Source: Fusobacteriaceae bacterium (GTDB lineage Bacteria; Fusobacteriota; Fusobacteriia; Fusobacteriales; Fusobacteriaceae). Taken from it: a DNA stretch of 64,000 nt. Under the pieces are notes generated by a model. It did no database searches and was not told the origin of the DNA. It worked only from the letters and a program-made list of their open reading frames with translations. Positions 8,376 to 16,271 of this stretch are shown here, in pieces (position 1 is the first letter of the stretch; the number at the start of each line of letters is the position of its first letter). Position numbers and translations under genes: made by a program. Where the stretch lies: contig JAISTB010000016.1 in assembly GCA_031272775.1 (NCBI GenBank), forward strand, positions 1-64,000, written 5' to 3'.

Positions 8376-10703
8376 TTAAAACATAAATCCGAATCTGATT
8401 TCAAAGATCGGTTTTTTCTTTCTGTCGATGTCATTGGTCAAAAATACCGCCACAGGCCCCACGAAGGTATCCCAGCCGACGCCGACGCCGTAGCCGGTCA
8501 CGACGCCCTCGTTGAGGCGCCGGTCCTTCTGGTGGAGGATCTTGTCGGAATGATAGGCCAGGACGTTGTATTTTCCCATGAGATAGAGCGAATTGCGCAG
8601 GCGGTACTGGAGTCCGGCGCTCGCGATCGCAAATTCGTCCGTATAGCGCCCCATGGCCGGAAGTCCGAAATAGGTGATGTGATCCTTCATATTGACAAAG
8701 CGCCCGCCGCCGATTTTGAAAAGTTTTTCGGCCGTCAGCCGCTCCCCGGTCATTTTTCCGTAGGAAGCGCCGAGACTCAGCGAGAGGTCTTTGGACAGCG
8801 GCAAATAGAAATCCGACAGCAGCTTGTAAGCGCTGTAGCGGTCGCTTCCCCGCATGTGCTCCGCGTAGAAGAATACGCCCTTTGTGGGGAAAATCCGGTT
8901 GTCCAGCGAGTCAAAGGCCACGTAGGGCCCTGTCATCACGCGGTTGAAATGCCGATCAAAATCGAGAGCGCCCCGTTCGCCTTCGTCGTAAGTGACGCCG
9001 CCGCTTTCCCAGGTGAAAGAGAGGCCGGCCACGGCCATTTTGTATATGGACGTAAAAATATCAGCCGTCCCCGTAAATTTGCCGCTGCGATAGGTCGATA
9101 CATGGTCGCGGTTCCGGAAAATGAACAGCGGATTCTGCTCGTAACCCAGCGAAAAGGCGGAGCCGAATTTGAAGCGCATGGAATCATAGTAGGAGGCGTT
9201 GCCGATGGAAATTTTCGGATACTCGGAAATCTCCGCCGCAATGCTGTAATTCCTGCTCCAGACGCCGTATTGGGGAAAATCCACCAGGGCCTTGAGGGCC
9301 GCGCCGTAGCGGGACACGTAGCCCAGAGCCGCCCGGACGTGGATGTCATGGCGCTCCCGGACGTCGAAATGTAAAACTTCCCCGTCCAGATGATAATAGA
9401 GCTTGTCCACATAGGGAATGCTGTAGATTTCCTTGGCCCATCTGTCGATCTCTTCCCGGCTCAATTGGCGCGCTTTTTCCGGTCTCAGCTTGTTGACATT
9501 GCCTAGCGTAAGCGTCTTGTTTCCGCGGAGAACGACGGCGTCCACGGCCCGGTCCTTTTCCCGCGGGGCCCGGTTCCGGAGCGCCTTGAAACGATTGCCG
9601 TCGGAAAGGGTCCGGAGCGCCTGGCCGTATTTTTGCGCGGCCGCGTAACCTCTGGCGATCAGCGGCGCCATATCGGTAAAATCCATGTTTTTCTTGTCTC
9701 CGACGTCGGGCTCGATGAGGATCGTCGGGAGTTTTTTCAAAAATACCGTGTTCATATCCCCGTGGAACGTCGAGAGCTGCTCGACGACCGTAAAGAGGTT
9801 GACTTCTTCGTCGATCACGATGGGATCGGTGCTGACGTTGACGGCAATGATGATGTCGGCGCCCATTTCGATGGCCACGTCGATGGGAAAATTGTTGCTC
9901 GCGCCGCCGTCCACGTAGTAGCGCCCCTTGTCTTCGACCGGCGGGAAGACGCTCGGGAAAGACATGCTCTTCAGTACGCCCAGGGCGAGGTCCCCCGATC
10001 CGACCACGGCCGCCTTGCTCGTCTGGAGATCCGTCGCCACGGCGCGGAAGGGAATCGGCAGGGCGTCGAAGTCTTTGATGTCTTCGGCCCGGGAAAAGAT
10101 GGTCTTCAGGTCAAAATAAGTCTGCTGGTTGGAGACAAAGCCCCGGGGCAGGGAGATTTTCATGTCCCGCGTGACGCGGAAATTGATCGGGTATTTCTCA
10201 TAGGACAATTTTTCGTAGACGTCCGTAAAAGGCCGCTTGCGGGAAACCGCCGCGAAGGGGCTCGTAAAATTCGTGTGGACAAGGGTGTTTTCAATCTCCG
10301 CGGGGGAATAGCCCGCGGCGTACATGCCGCCCACAAAGCTCCCGATGCTGGTCCCCACCACGAGATCGAGGGGAACCTGATATTCCTCGAGGGCTTTCAA
10401 AACGCCGATATGGGCCGCGCCTCGTGCGCCGCCGCCGCTCAGAACCAGGGCGACCTTCGGTTTTTTCGCGGGCGTCCGGGCGGATTTCCGGGCGGGTTTC
10501 CCCTCTTCGGCCTCCCGGATCGGCTGTTCATTTTCGGAAAGAATGGCCTGTTTCAGTTTTTCCAGCTCTTCTTTTTGGGCCAGAAGGCCCTCGATTTGGG
10601 CGTCAATGGCCTTGACCCGGTCCTCCTTCGTGAGCGGGGCCGCGCCAAAAATTGCCGCGAACAGCAAAAAGAACAAAATCAGGCTCAGCAAAGTTTTTCT
10701 CAT
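8376..10703 (-). CDS. Patatin-like phospholipase with POTRA and outer-membrane barrel (type Vd autotransporter)
   Basis: A 775-residue exported lipase resembling Fusobacterium FplA and Pseudomonas PlpD. Order of parts: signal peptide (1-21), charged coiled coil (about 25-60), basic linker, patatin domain with the oxyanion loop SGGGARG (89-95), nucleophile in GTSIGS (Ser119) and catalytic Asp265 in VDGGASNNFP. A POTRA-like region (about 385-450) and a 16-strand-type BamA/surface-antigen barrel then run to the C-terminus, which ends in Phe. The expected action is phospholipase A hydrolysis at the cell surface or after release. Length equals FplA-type proteins. Own promoter at 10739-10767; lysA follows 11 bp downstream. 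A second lipid-acting protein (59293-61338) sits far away in the window. Confidence 0.92.
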   Translation of the reverse strand: MRKTLLSLILFFLLFAAIFGAAPLTKEDRVKAIDAQIEGLLAQKEELEKLKQAILSENEQPIREAEEGKPARKSARTPAKKPKVALVLSGGGARGAAHIGVLKALEEYQVPLDLVVGTSIGSFVGGMYAAGYSPAEIENTLVHTNFTSPFAAVSRKRPFTDVYEKLSYEKYPINFRVTRDMKISLPRGFVSNQQTYFDLKTIFSRAEDIKDFDALPIPFRAVATDLQTSKAAVVGSGDLALGVLKSMSFPSVFPPVEDKGRYYVDGGASNNFPIDVAIEMGADIIIAVNVSTDPIVIDEEVNLFTVVEQLSTFHGDMNTVFLKKLPTILIEPDVGDKKNMDFTDMAPLIARGYAAAQKYGQALRTLSDGNRFKALRNRAPREKDRAVDAVVLRGNKTLTLGNVNKLRPEKARQLSREEIDRWAKEIYSIPYVDKLYYHLDGEVLHFDVRERHDIHVRAALGYVSRYGAALKALVDFPQYGVWSRNYSIAAEISEYPKISIGNASYYDSMRFKFGSAFSLGYEQNPLFIFRNRDHVSTYRSGKFTGTADIFTSIYKMAVAGLSFTWESGGVTYDEGERGALDFDRHFNRVMTGPYVAFDSLDNRIFPTKGVFFYAEHMRGSDRYSAYKLLSDFYLPLSKDLSLSLGASYGKMTGERLTAEKLFKIGGGRFVNMKDHITYFGLPAMGRYTDEFAIASAGLQYRLRNSLYLMGKYNVLAYHSDKILHQKDRRLNEGVVTGYGVGVGWDTFVGPVAVFLTNDIDRKKKPIFEIRFGFMF

Positions 10704-10738
10704 CCCGATTCCTCATTTCCGGAAAATTCTGTTTCCAT

Positions 10739-10767
10739 ATTTTATCACAAAATCACCCTCTTGTCCA
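10739..10767 (-). promoter_or_regulatory. Sigma-70-type promoter for the patatin-lysA transcript
   Basis: On the minus strand TGGACA (10762-10767) and TAAAAT (10739-10744) with a 17-bp spacer, 36 bp before the patatin start codon. Confidence 0.65.
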
Positions 10768-10837
10768 CGAATAAGTTGAAAGGAAAGTCTTTTCGGGACG
10801 GAATAATGAAAAAGTCAACAAAAATATTGATTTCCAT

Positions 10838-10866
10838 TTGATTTTATCGCCCTCTTGCTGTACAAT
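10838..10866 (+). promoter_or_regulatory. Sigma-70-type promoter for the lipoprotein/YcxB-like pair
   Basis: TTGATT (10838-10843) and TACAAT (10861-10866) with a 17-bp spacer. It diverges from the patatin promoter about 70 bp away. Confidence 0.65.
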
Positions 10867-10933
10867 ATACTATAAAGACAGAACATCGGGAAAGTTTTCG
10901 ACGATGGGTAAAAGTTTGAATCAGGAGGTTTAC

Positions 10934-11515
10934 ATGAAGAAAAAACTGATCTGGATAAGCATCGCAACCATGGTGATCCTGGCCGGCTGTAGCGGACTGG
11001 GTTCCTCCAAATCCGACTCCTCCCCCGCGCCTGTTTCTTCCTCAAAATCTTCCGGCTCCGGATTTTTGAGCGGCATCTTCAACAGGATCCCGGCGGAACT
11101 GCAGGAAGATGTGTACGGCAGAGTCGATGAAAATAACGAATTGTACGGCTTCGGATCCGGCGCTTCGGACAAACTGGGCGCGGCGGCGGGACAAATGCGC
11201 GCCATTGACAGCGCCAAGGCGGATCTGACAAAGAAAGTGAGAAAAGAGGTGCAGGCGACGCTCAATACTTACTGCGCTTCGCTGGACGCCTATACCCAAA
11301 CATTGGTGAAACCCGCCATTCCCGACATGACCGGGCACGCGACGGAGCTCAGCATGTACAATATCCTTCAGAAAGGGGCCTGGGAAGACGACAAGAAGGT
11401 ATACGCCCTCGTGACCGTGGCCAAAAACGACGTCCACAGCAATACCCGAAACGTATTCCAGACCTTCCTCGACAACATGTCCAGGAAGATCAGCAGCGCC
11501 AAAGGTCAGATGTAA
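10934..11515 (+). CDS. LPP20-like lipoprotein
   Basis: A 193-residue exported lipoprotein. The signal peptide ends in ILAGC, a lipobox with Cys at about position 18, followed by a Ser-rich linker. The folded part carries LYGFGSGASDKLGAAAGQMRAIDSAKADL, the pattern of LPP20/FlgT-like domains (G-x-G then A-x-x-x-A-x-x-A helices). The start is ATG 10934 behind CAGGAGG; longer readings from upstream TTG codons have no signal peptide. It is followed after 1 bp by a YcxB-like membrane protein, so the two are co-translated. The role is unknown, and an envelope-associated function is inference. Confidence 0.7.
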   Translation: MKKKLIWISIATMVILAGCSGLGSSKSDSSPAPVSSSKSSGSGFLSGIFNRIPAELQEDVYGRVDENNELYGFGSGASDKLGAAAGQMRAIDSAKADLTKKVRKEVQATLNTYCASLDAYTQTLVKPAIPDMTGHATELSMYNILQKGAWEDDKKVYALVTVAKNDVHSNTRNVFQTFLDNMSRKISSAKGQM

Positions 11516-11516
11516 T

Positions 11517-12017
11517 ATGTTTGAAACGACAGTAACATTAACCCGGGACATCGTCTCGGAATATCAAAGCGCCTTTCTGAAAAAAGGCAGATTCCAAAAA
11601 ATGGTCATCATTTACGCTGTTGTGGTGGCCTTGTTCGCCGCCTACGTGCTGCTTTCGCCCCAAAAGGGCGGGATGCGCTATCTTTTGTTGTTGGCGCCGG
11701 TCCTTTTGGGCTGGTTTGTCTACAAAAAAGTCAGCAATCTCGCTTCGCAAGAGTATATGCGCTATGTGAGCGCCAACAACGGCGAGGACCTTTCGGTTGT
11801 TTACACCATAGACGAGACCGGCATAAACGGGGTAAGCGGCGCTCAGGGAAACAGCATGGCCTTTACCTATGACCAGATGACGCGGGTCGTGGAGACGGAA
11901 AACCTCTATGTGGTCTTTTTGAAGACGCACATGGTGATCCCCCTGGCCAAGGCCGGATTTACCAAAGGGACGCCGGAAGAATGCAAGGCCTGGATCGAAA
12001 GCAAAATCGGCGTATAG
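11517..12017 (+). CDS. YcxB-like membrane protein
   Basis: A 166-residue protein with a short N-terminal cytoplasmic stretch, two membrane segments (about 29-46, VIIYAVVVALFAAYVLL, and 54-68, RYLLLLAPVLLGWFVY), and a soluble C-terminal domain with the YcxB-type pattern: ...YTIDETGI...FTYDQMTRVVETENLYVVFLKTHMVIPL. It begins 1 bp after the stop of the lipoprotein gene, with AAAGGT about 9 bases before its ATG. The family has no firm function. Confidence 0.65.
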   Translation: MFETTVTLTRDIVSEYQSAFLKKGRFQKMVIIYAVVVALFAAYVLLSPQKGGMRYLLLLAPVLLGWFVYKKVSNLASQEYMRYVSANNGEDLSVVYTIDETGINGVSGAQGNSMAFTYDQMTRVVETENLYVVFLKTHMVIPLAKAGFTKGTPEECKAWIESKIGV

Positions 12018-12059
12018 CAAAGGCTCGGGGGCAATCGGAAAGAATCGGGACGTGATGGA

Positions 12060-13199
12060 ATGGAAACTCTGAAAATACTGGAATCCGGCCTGTTGACCAC
12101 CGTGCAGGATCTCGGGCGATACGGATACCAGCGCTACGGCATCGCGGTGGGAGGCGTCATGGACGCCTTTTCCGCCAAAGTTGCCAACAGACTCGTGGGA
12201 AACAAAGCTGAGGACGCGGTCCTTGAAACGACCTTGAAGGGCGTCGACATTGCCTTTGTGGCCGACTGCGTTTTTGCCGTAACCGGCGGTAAATGCGCCT
12301 GTTCCCTGAACGGGAAGCCCCTTTCACTCTGGCGGGCTTACCGGGCCAGGACCGGAGATGTGCTCAAAATGGGCATTTGCCAGGAAGGCGTCCGAAATTA
12401 TCTCGCTTTTTCCGGCGGCATCGACGTCCCCCTCGTCCTCAGCAGCCGCTCGACCAATCTCAGAGCCAATTTCGGCGGCTTTCAGGGCAGGGACATCAAG
12501 ATGCACGACGTCCTGCGGGTATTCCCGCGCTATCTGCCCGACATCCCGCTTTTGAAATTTAAAGACGACCTCCGCCCCGTATATCCGAAGGAGGTCAGGA
12601 TCCGCGTGATTCTCGGCCAGCAGTCGGATTATTTTACGGAAAAAGGCGTCAAGACGTTTTTCGCGGACGCGTACAAAATCACGCCCGATACGGATCGGAT
12701 CGGCATGCGCCTGTTGGGGAAAAAAGTCGCCCACAAGGAGACGGCCGACATCATCTCGGACGGCATCACCTTTGGCGCGATCCAAATCATCGGAAACGGC
12801 CAGCCCGTGGTCCTTATGGCCGACCGCCAGACGACGGGGGGATACACGAAGATCGGAAACGTGATCACGGCGGACCTGCACATGCTCGCCCAGGCCCTGC
12901 AGGGAACGAAGGTGCGCTTTGTCAGAGTTACCGTGGAAGAGGCCCTGGAGGCCCTCGGAGAATTTGACCGGCTCATCTCCGACGACGCTTCTTACGAGCA
13001 GATATTCGAATTGCCGGAAAAACCGGTGGACCCGCCCATTTACCCCGGATTGATCCCTGTCCCGGCGGGCGTCAACGGGAAAAAATACGTGAAAAAACTC
13101 TACCGGACCTGCGCCCTCTTGCGGCCCGTCACGGCCAAATACACCCTGACCATCGCGGATCAACGCTTTGAGGTGGAAGTGGAAAAAATCCCGGATTGA
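12060..13199 (+). CDS. Biotin-dependent carboxyltransferase / 5-oxoprolinase subunit C family (PxpC/KipA-type)
   Basis: A 379-residue member of the allophanate-hydrolase subunit 2 / PxpC family. Clear marks are the start LKILESGLLTTVQDLGRYGYQRYGI, then GVMDAFSAKVANRLVGN, AFSGGIDVP, and the late GDGI-like ISDGITFGAIQIIGNGQPVVLMADRQTTGGYTKI. In known systems PxpC acts with PxpA and PxpB to hydrolyse 5-oxoproline, or with KipI-like partners. Neither partner is next to it here. It is somewhat longer than typical PxpC because of a C-terminal extension of about 50 residues (after residue 325). It could be an orphan with partners elsewhere. Its stop codon lies inside a terminator hairpin. Confidence 0.85.
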   Translation: METLKILESGLLTTVQDLGRYGYQRYGIAVGGVMDAFSAKVANRLVGNKAEDAVLETTLKGVDIAFVADCVFAVTGGKCACSLNGKPLSLWRAYRARTGDVLKMGICQEGVRNYLAFSGGIDVPLVLSSRSTNLRANFGGFQGRDIKMHDVLRVFPRYLPDIPLLKFKDDLRPVYPKEVRIRVILGQQSDYFTEKGVKTFFADAYKITPDTDRIGMRLLGKKVAHKETADIISDGITFGAIQIIGNGQPVVLMADRQTTGGYTKIGNVITADLHMLAQALQGTKVRFVRVTVEEALEALGEFDRLISDDASYEQIFELPEKPVDPPIYPGLIPVPAGVNGKKYVKKLYRTCALLRPVTAKYTLTIADQRFEVEVEKIPD

Positions 13200-13211
13200 A
13201 CCGGGATTTTT
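13184..13211. terminator. Bidirectional intrinsic terminator
   Basis: An 11-bp perfect stem (13184-13194 with 13201-13211) with a 6-base loop, A-run on the left and T-run on the right, so it can stop transcription from both directions. It overlaps the stop codon of the PxpC-like gene and faces the chromate transporter pair coming from the right. Confidence 0.8.
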
Positions 13212-13251
13212 GGAAAGCGCTTTATCCTCGCGCGTATGTGTCAAATAATGC

Positions 13252-13812
13252 TTACAGGTAGATGAAGGCGCCGATCGCGCCGCAGGCGGCCATGACCAGC
13301 ATGGGTTTGGGCTTGAATTTTTGCAGGACGAAAAGCGCTAACAGAAAGAGCGCGCCGCCGGCGTAGTTATTGATGCCGCTCAGGGTGATCCGCGCGTTTT
13401 TCTCGCCCCAGAGACAGAGGATCAGGATCGAGAGTCCCGCCGAGAGGATCATGGCCACCACCGCCGGACGGAGCCCCGCCAGTACGCCCTGGACCACCGA
13501 GAGATTTTTGTATTTGAAAAAGATATAGGCCAGAATCCCCATAATGATGCAGGAAGGCGTCACAAAGCCCGCCGTGGCCACAATGGCCCCGGGCAGTCCG
13601 GCGATTCTTGTCCCCACGAAGGTGGCGGAATTGATCGCGATGGGACCCGGCGTCATCTGGGAAATCGTAATCAGATCGGTAAATTCGGCCAGGGTCAGCC
13701 AGCCGTGGTAATTGACGACCTGGTTTTGGATCAGCGGCAGCGAAGCGTAGCCGCCTCCGACGGTAAACAGGCCCACTTGAAAGAAACTCCAGAACAGTTC
13801 GAGAAAGATCAT
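13252..13812 (-). CDS. Chromate transporter half-protein (ChrA C-terminal type)
   Basis: A 186-residue CHR-family membrane protein. The start FLELFWSFFQVGLFTVGGGYASLPLIQ carries the (F/G)xGGGx(A/V)xP signature, followed by MTPGPIAINSATFVGTRIAG, the conserved PGP-A-N segment; about five further hydrophobic segments follow. CHR proteins export chromate or import other oxyanions. Here the two-domain ChrA is encoded as two short genes, this one 1 bp behind the 208-residue partner, so both are likely needed as a heterodimer. Substrate in an anaerobe is uncertain. Confidence 0.85.
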   Translation of the reverse strand: MIFLELFWSFFQVGLFTVGGGYASLPLIQNQVVNYHGWLTLAEFTDLITISQMTPGPIAINSATFVGTRIAGLPGAIVATAGFVTPSCIIMGILAYIFFKYKNLSVVQGVLAGLRPAVVAMILSAGLSILILCLWGEKNARITLSGINNYAGGALFLLALFVLQKFKPKPMLVMAACGAIGAFIYL

Positions 13813-13813
13813 G

Positions 13814-14440
13814 TCAGTTCACCTCTTTTTTGCGGCCGGTCAGCATGATCCGGGCAAGGCCGATCAGGGCGCAGACGAGGATCGTATAGACGACGTTGAC
13901 TTTCAGGATAAAGGTCACGACAAAGGTCGCGATCATGATGAAATAAGAGACGGCGTCCCTGGTCTTGATGACGTTGCGGCCGAGGTTGATGACGACGTCA
14001 ATGATGGTGGCGGCAACTCCCGCCTGCATCCCTTTGAGGACCGCCTTCACGATCCGGTTGGACTGGAACGCGGTATAGAAAAAGGAAATGACGGTCAGGA
14101 TAATCAGACAGGGCATAACGGAGCCGAGGATCGTCACAAAGGCGCCGGGGACGCCCGCCACGTCATAGCCCAAAAGGAATGACGCGTTGATGGCCACTGC
14201 CCCCGGTGAAGACTGGGCGATGGCGATGAGATCCAGGATCTCGTCTTCGGCGATCCAGTGGAGCTCATCCACAAATTTTTTCTTCATAAGCGGAATAATG
14301 ACATAGCCGCCGCCGAAGGTAAAGGCGCTGATGAAAAATGTCGAGATGAACAGTTTCCAATACACATGTTTCGGTTTCGGCTTTGCCTGATCCGCCGCTA
14401 CTGCTTGCTTTTCGGGTTCTTCTTTGGGATAGTCAGACAT
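13814..14440 (-). CDS. Chromate transporter half-protein (ChrA N-terminal type)
   Basis: A 208-residue CHR-family protein with a hydrophilic N-terminus (about 25 residues), then FISTFFISAFTFGGGYVIIPLMKKKFV and AQSSPGAVAINASFLLGYDVAG, the same two signatures as its partner. It is the first gene of the pair. A TATAAT -10 box at 14473-14478 (minus strand) lies upstream, with a weak -35, and GGAG precedes the ATG. It diverges from the MORN-repeat gene. Confidence 0.85.
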   Translation of the reverse strand: MSDYPKEEPEKQAVAADQAKPKPKHVYWKLFISTFFISAFTFGGGYVIIPLMKKKFVDELHWIAEDEILDLIAIAQSSPGAVAINASFLLGYDVAGVPGAFVTILGSVMPCLIILTVISFFYTAFQSNRIVKAVLKGMQAGVAATIIDVVINLGRNVIKTRDAVSYFIMIATFVVTFILKVNVVYTILVCALIGLARIMLTGRKKEVN

Positions 14441-14542
14441 GTAATTCTCCTTTTGATCTTAAAATACACTCTATTATAGCACGCTTTGAAGGAATTTTTA
14501 AGATATTTTACAGATATTTTGGAAATATAGCGGGGAGGTCCT

Positions 14543-15034
14543 ATGAAAAAAATCCTTGTTCTGGCGCTTTTCGCGGGCATTCTGGCGCTGGGGGCGGAAA
14601 TCGCCGTAAAAGACGCCGTCAGAAAAAACAACCTGATTTACCGGAAAGGCGCGGCGCAGCCCTTTACCGGAACCGTGACGGAAAAATATCCCGGCGGGAA
14701 ACCGAAGGCGAGCGCGGCCTACACGAAGGGCAAACCCGACGGGCTCTCCCGTTCCTGGTCCCCCGAGGGGAAACTCCAGAGCGAGATCCGTTTTAAGAAC
14801 GGCGTCCGGGAAGGGGTGACGAAAGTTTATCACAAAAACGGCGCTCTCAAGAAAGAGGCGACCTATCGGAACGGGCGTCAGGAGGGAAAGGAAAAGATTT
14901 ATTACCGGAACGGGAAACTCCAGATGGAGTGCGATTACAAAAACGGGAAGAAAGACGGAAGCGAAACGGTCTATGACGATGTCGGCGAAGTCTTCTCCCG
15001 GAAGAACTACAAAGCCGGAGCGCCGATCTATTGA
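14543..15034 (+). CDS. Exported MORN-repeat / YwqK-family protein
   Basis: A 163-residue exported protein with a signal peptide (MKKILVLALFAGILALGAE). It has about five MORN-type repeats of roughly 22 residues, each of the form Y-x-x-G-(K/A)-x-x-x-E-x-x-Y-(K/R)-(N/K)-G-(K/R)-x-x-G, for example RFKNGVREGVTKVYHKNGAL, TYRNGRQEGKEKIYYRNGKL and DYKNGKKDGSETVYDDVGEV. YwqK-type proteins are often annotated as antitoxins, but the exported repeat form is common in fusobacteria and is better described as a surface or periplasmic repeat protein. No toxin partner is adjacent. GGGAGG precedes ATG 14543. Confidence 0.8.
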   Translation: MKKILVLALFAGILALGAEIAVKDAVRKNNLIYRKGAAQPFTGTVTEKYPGGKPKASAAYTKGKPDGLSRSWSPEGKLQSEIRFKNGVREGVTKVYHKNGALKKEATYRNGRQEGKEKIYYRNGKLQMECDYKNGKKDGSETVYDDVGEVFSRKNYKAGAPIY

Positions 15035-15103
15035 ACTTTTCCTGAAAAAACCGGCCCGCGCCTTTTGATGAACAAATTGACAAAATATTTTTTGTCGGAA
15101 CCC

Positions 15104-15132
15104 TTGACAAAACGCAAAATCCGGGATATATA
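15104..15132 (+). promoter_or_regulatory. Promoter of the LacI-family regulator
   Basis: TTGACA (15104-15109) and TATATA (15127-15132) with a 17-bp spacer. The transcription start would fall on the palindrome TAAACGTTTA at 15141-15150. Confidence 0.7.
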
Positions 15133-15140
15133 AGCTAATA

Positions 15141-15150
15141 TAAACGTTTA
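15141..15150. promoter_or_regulatory. Autoregulatory LacI-type operator (TAAACGTTTA)
   Basis: A 10-bp perfect palindrome with a central CG, the hallmark of LacI/GalR operators, placed at the transcription start of the regulator gene. The same core lies at the centre of the longer palindrome at 16190-16211 in front of the catabolic operon. Confidence 0.72.
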
Positions 15151-15165
15151 GCAAGAGGGATGGCC

Positions 15166-16158
15166 ATGACGACGATCAAAGATGTGGCAAAACTGGCGGG
15201 ACTTTCCATCTGTACGGTGTCAAGAGCCCTCGCCGGGAAGGACAAGATCCGCCCCGAGACCCGTGAGCGCGTTTTTGCGGCGGCCAAAGAGCTGGACTAC
15301 AAGCCCAACCTCTCGGCTCGGAGCCTCAAGACCGGCAGCACCCACACGCTGGGCCTGATCATGCCCGACATTACGAATCCCTATTATCCCAAGGTCGCCA
15401 AATACATCGAGGAATACGCGGAAAAATTCGGCTATATGCTGTTTTTCTGCAACGCCAGCGAAGACGTCAAGCGGGAGCAGATGCTCGTGGAATCCCTCAA
15501 AAAAAGAGATGTGGACGGCGTCCTGGTCTTGCCCTGCTCCTGTGAAATCAAGCATTTTGAAAGCTTTTCCGACGCGGGGATCCCCTACGTCTTTCTGAAC
15601 CGGAAATTTCCCGGCAACATCAACTGCGTCCCCACCGACAATTTTTACGGGGCCTATATGATGACAAAATATGTGATCCAAGCGGGGCACAGGAAGATCA
15701 GCGCCGCTTTTTTGAGTTTTGAAAACCAGATCTATCATGAGCGCTTCGACGGCGCCGTGCGCGCCCTCGAAGAGCACGGGCTCAAGCGCTGCGTCGAGTA
15801 TTTTCTCTTCGACATCAGGGATATCGGCGACGCCTACCAGCGGATCAGCCAGATGCTCCTGGGGGCGGACCGGCCCACGGCCCTCGTGGCCGCCAACGAC
15901 ATGATCTGCATCGGCGCTTACGGGGCGGCCAGCGCCTGCGGACTCCGGATCCCCGAGGACTTTTCCGTCACGGGCTACGACGATATTCCCATGGCGGCCC
16001 TGATGATCCCGCCGCTGACCAGCTACCGCCAGTCGGAAGAGGAAATCGCCAAAAGGGGCGTCGACTATCTGCTGTCCTGCATCGCGGGAAAACCACAGCC
16101 CTACGGCGATCGCCTGCGGGGCGAAATCATCGTGCGGCAGTCTGTGGCCCGGCTTTAA
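15166..16158 (+). CDS. LacI-family transcriptional regulator
   Basis: A 330-residue LacI/GalR regulator. The N-terminal helix-turn-helix TTIKDVAKLAGLSICTVSRAL is followed by the hinge KPNLSARSLKTGSTHTLGLI and a periplasmic-binding-protein fold (MPDITNPYYPKVAKYIEEYA, NRKFPGN, AANDMICIGAYGAA, VTGYDDIPMAAL, LTSYRQSEEEIAKRGVDYL). I prefer ATG 15166 to ATG 15160, because AGAGGG at 15154-15159 touches the first ATG but sits 6 bases from the second. Matching palindromes at its own promoter and before the CoA-transferase operon indicate that it represses both. The effector is likely the imported acid, its CoA ester or a sugar-like compound; the sequence does not say which. Confidence 0.92.
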   Translation: MTTIKDVAKLAGLSICTVSRALAGKDKIRPETRERVFAAAKELDYKPNLSARSLKTGSTHTLGLIMPDITNPYYPKVAKYIEEYAEKFGYMLFFCNASEDVKREQMLVESLKKRDVDGVLVLPCSCEIKHFESFSDAGIPYVFLNRKFPGNINCVPTDNFYGAYMMTKYVIQAGHRKISAAFLSFENQIYHERFDGAVRALEEHGLKRCVEYFLFDIRDIGDAYQRISQMLLGADRPTALVAANDMICIGAYGAASACGLRIPEDFSVTGYDDIPMAALMIPPLTSYRQSEEEIAKRGVDYLLSCIAGKPQPYGDRLRGEIIVRQSVARL

Positions 16159-16189
16159 GCCGGGAGATTCCGCGGTAAACTGCGCCCCG

Positions 16190-16211
16190 AAAATATAAAC
16201 GTTTATATTTT
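16190..16211. promoter_or_regulatory. Perfect 22-bp palindromic operator upstream of the CoA-transferase/TRAP operon
   Basis: Bases 16190-16200 are the exact reverse complement of 16201-16211, with centre ACGT inside the core TAAACGTTTA. It is the same core as the operator at the LacI-family gene's promoter. A weak promoter reading, TTGATT (16210-16215) to GATATT with a 16-bp gap, would place the operator over the -35 box, a repressing position. It lies 61 bp upstream of the CoA-transferase start codon. Confidence 0.82.
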
Positions 16212-16271
16212 GATTTGTCCCGCCAGGGGCCGATATTCCACAAAGACACACGAAGACAAAAAGGAGAGAAC

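Noticed and set aside
14543-15034. YwqK-type antitoxin of a toxin-antitoxin system
   Set aside because: The protein has a signal peptide and no toxin gene adjoins it; an exported MORN-repeat protein fits better.
16148-16164. Palindrome CCCGGCTT-T-AAGCCGGG at the end of the LacI-family gene as a terminator
   Set aside because: The stem is perfect, but no T-run follows on either strand and it covers the stop codon, so it is not called as a terminator.
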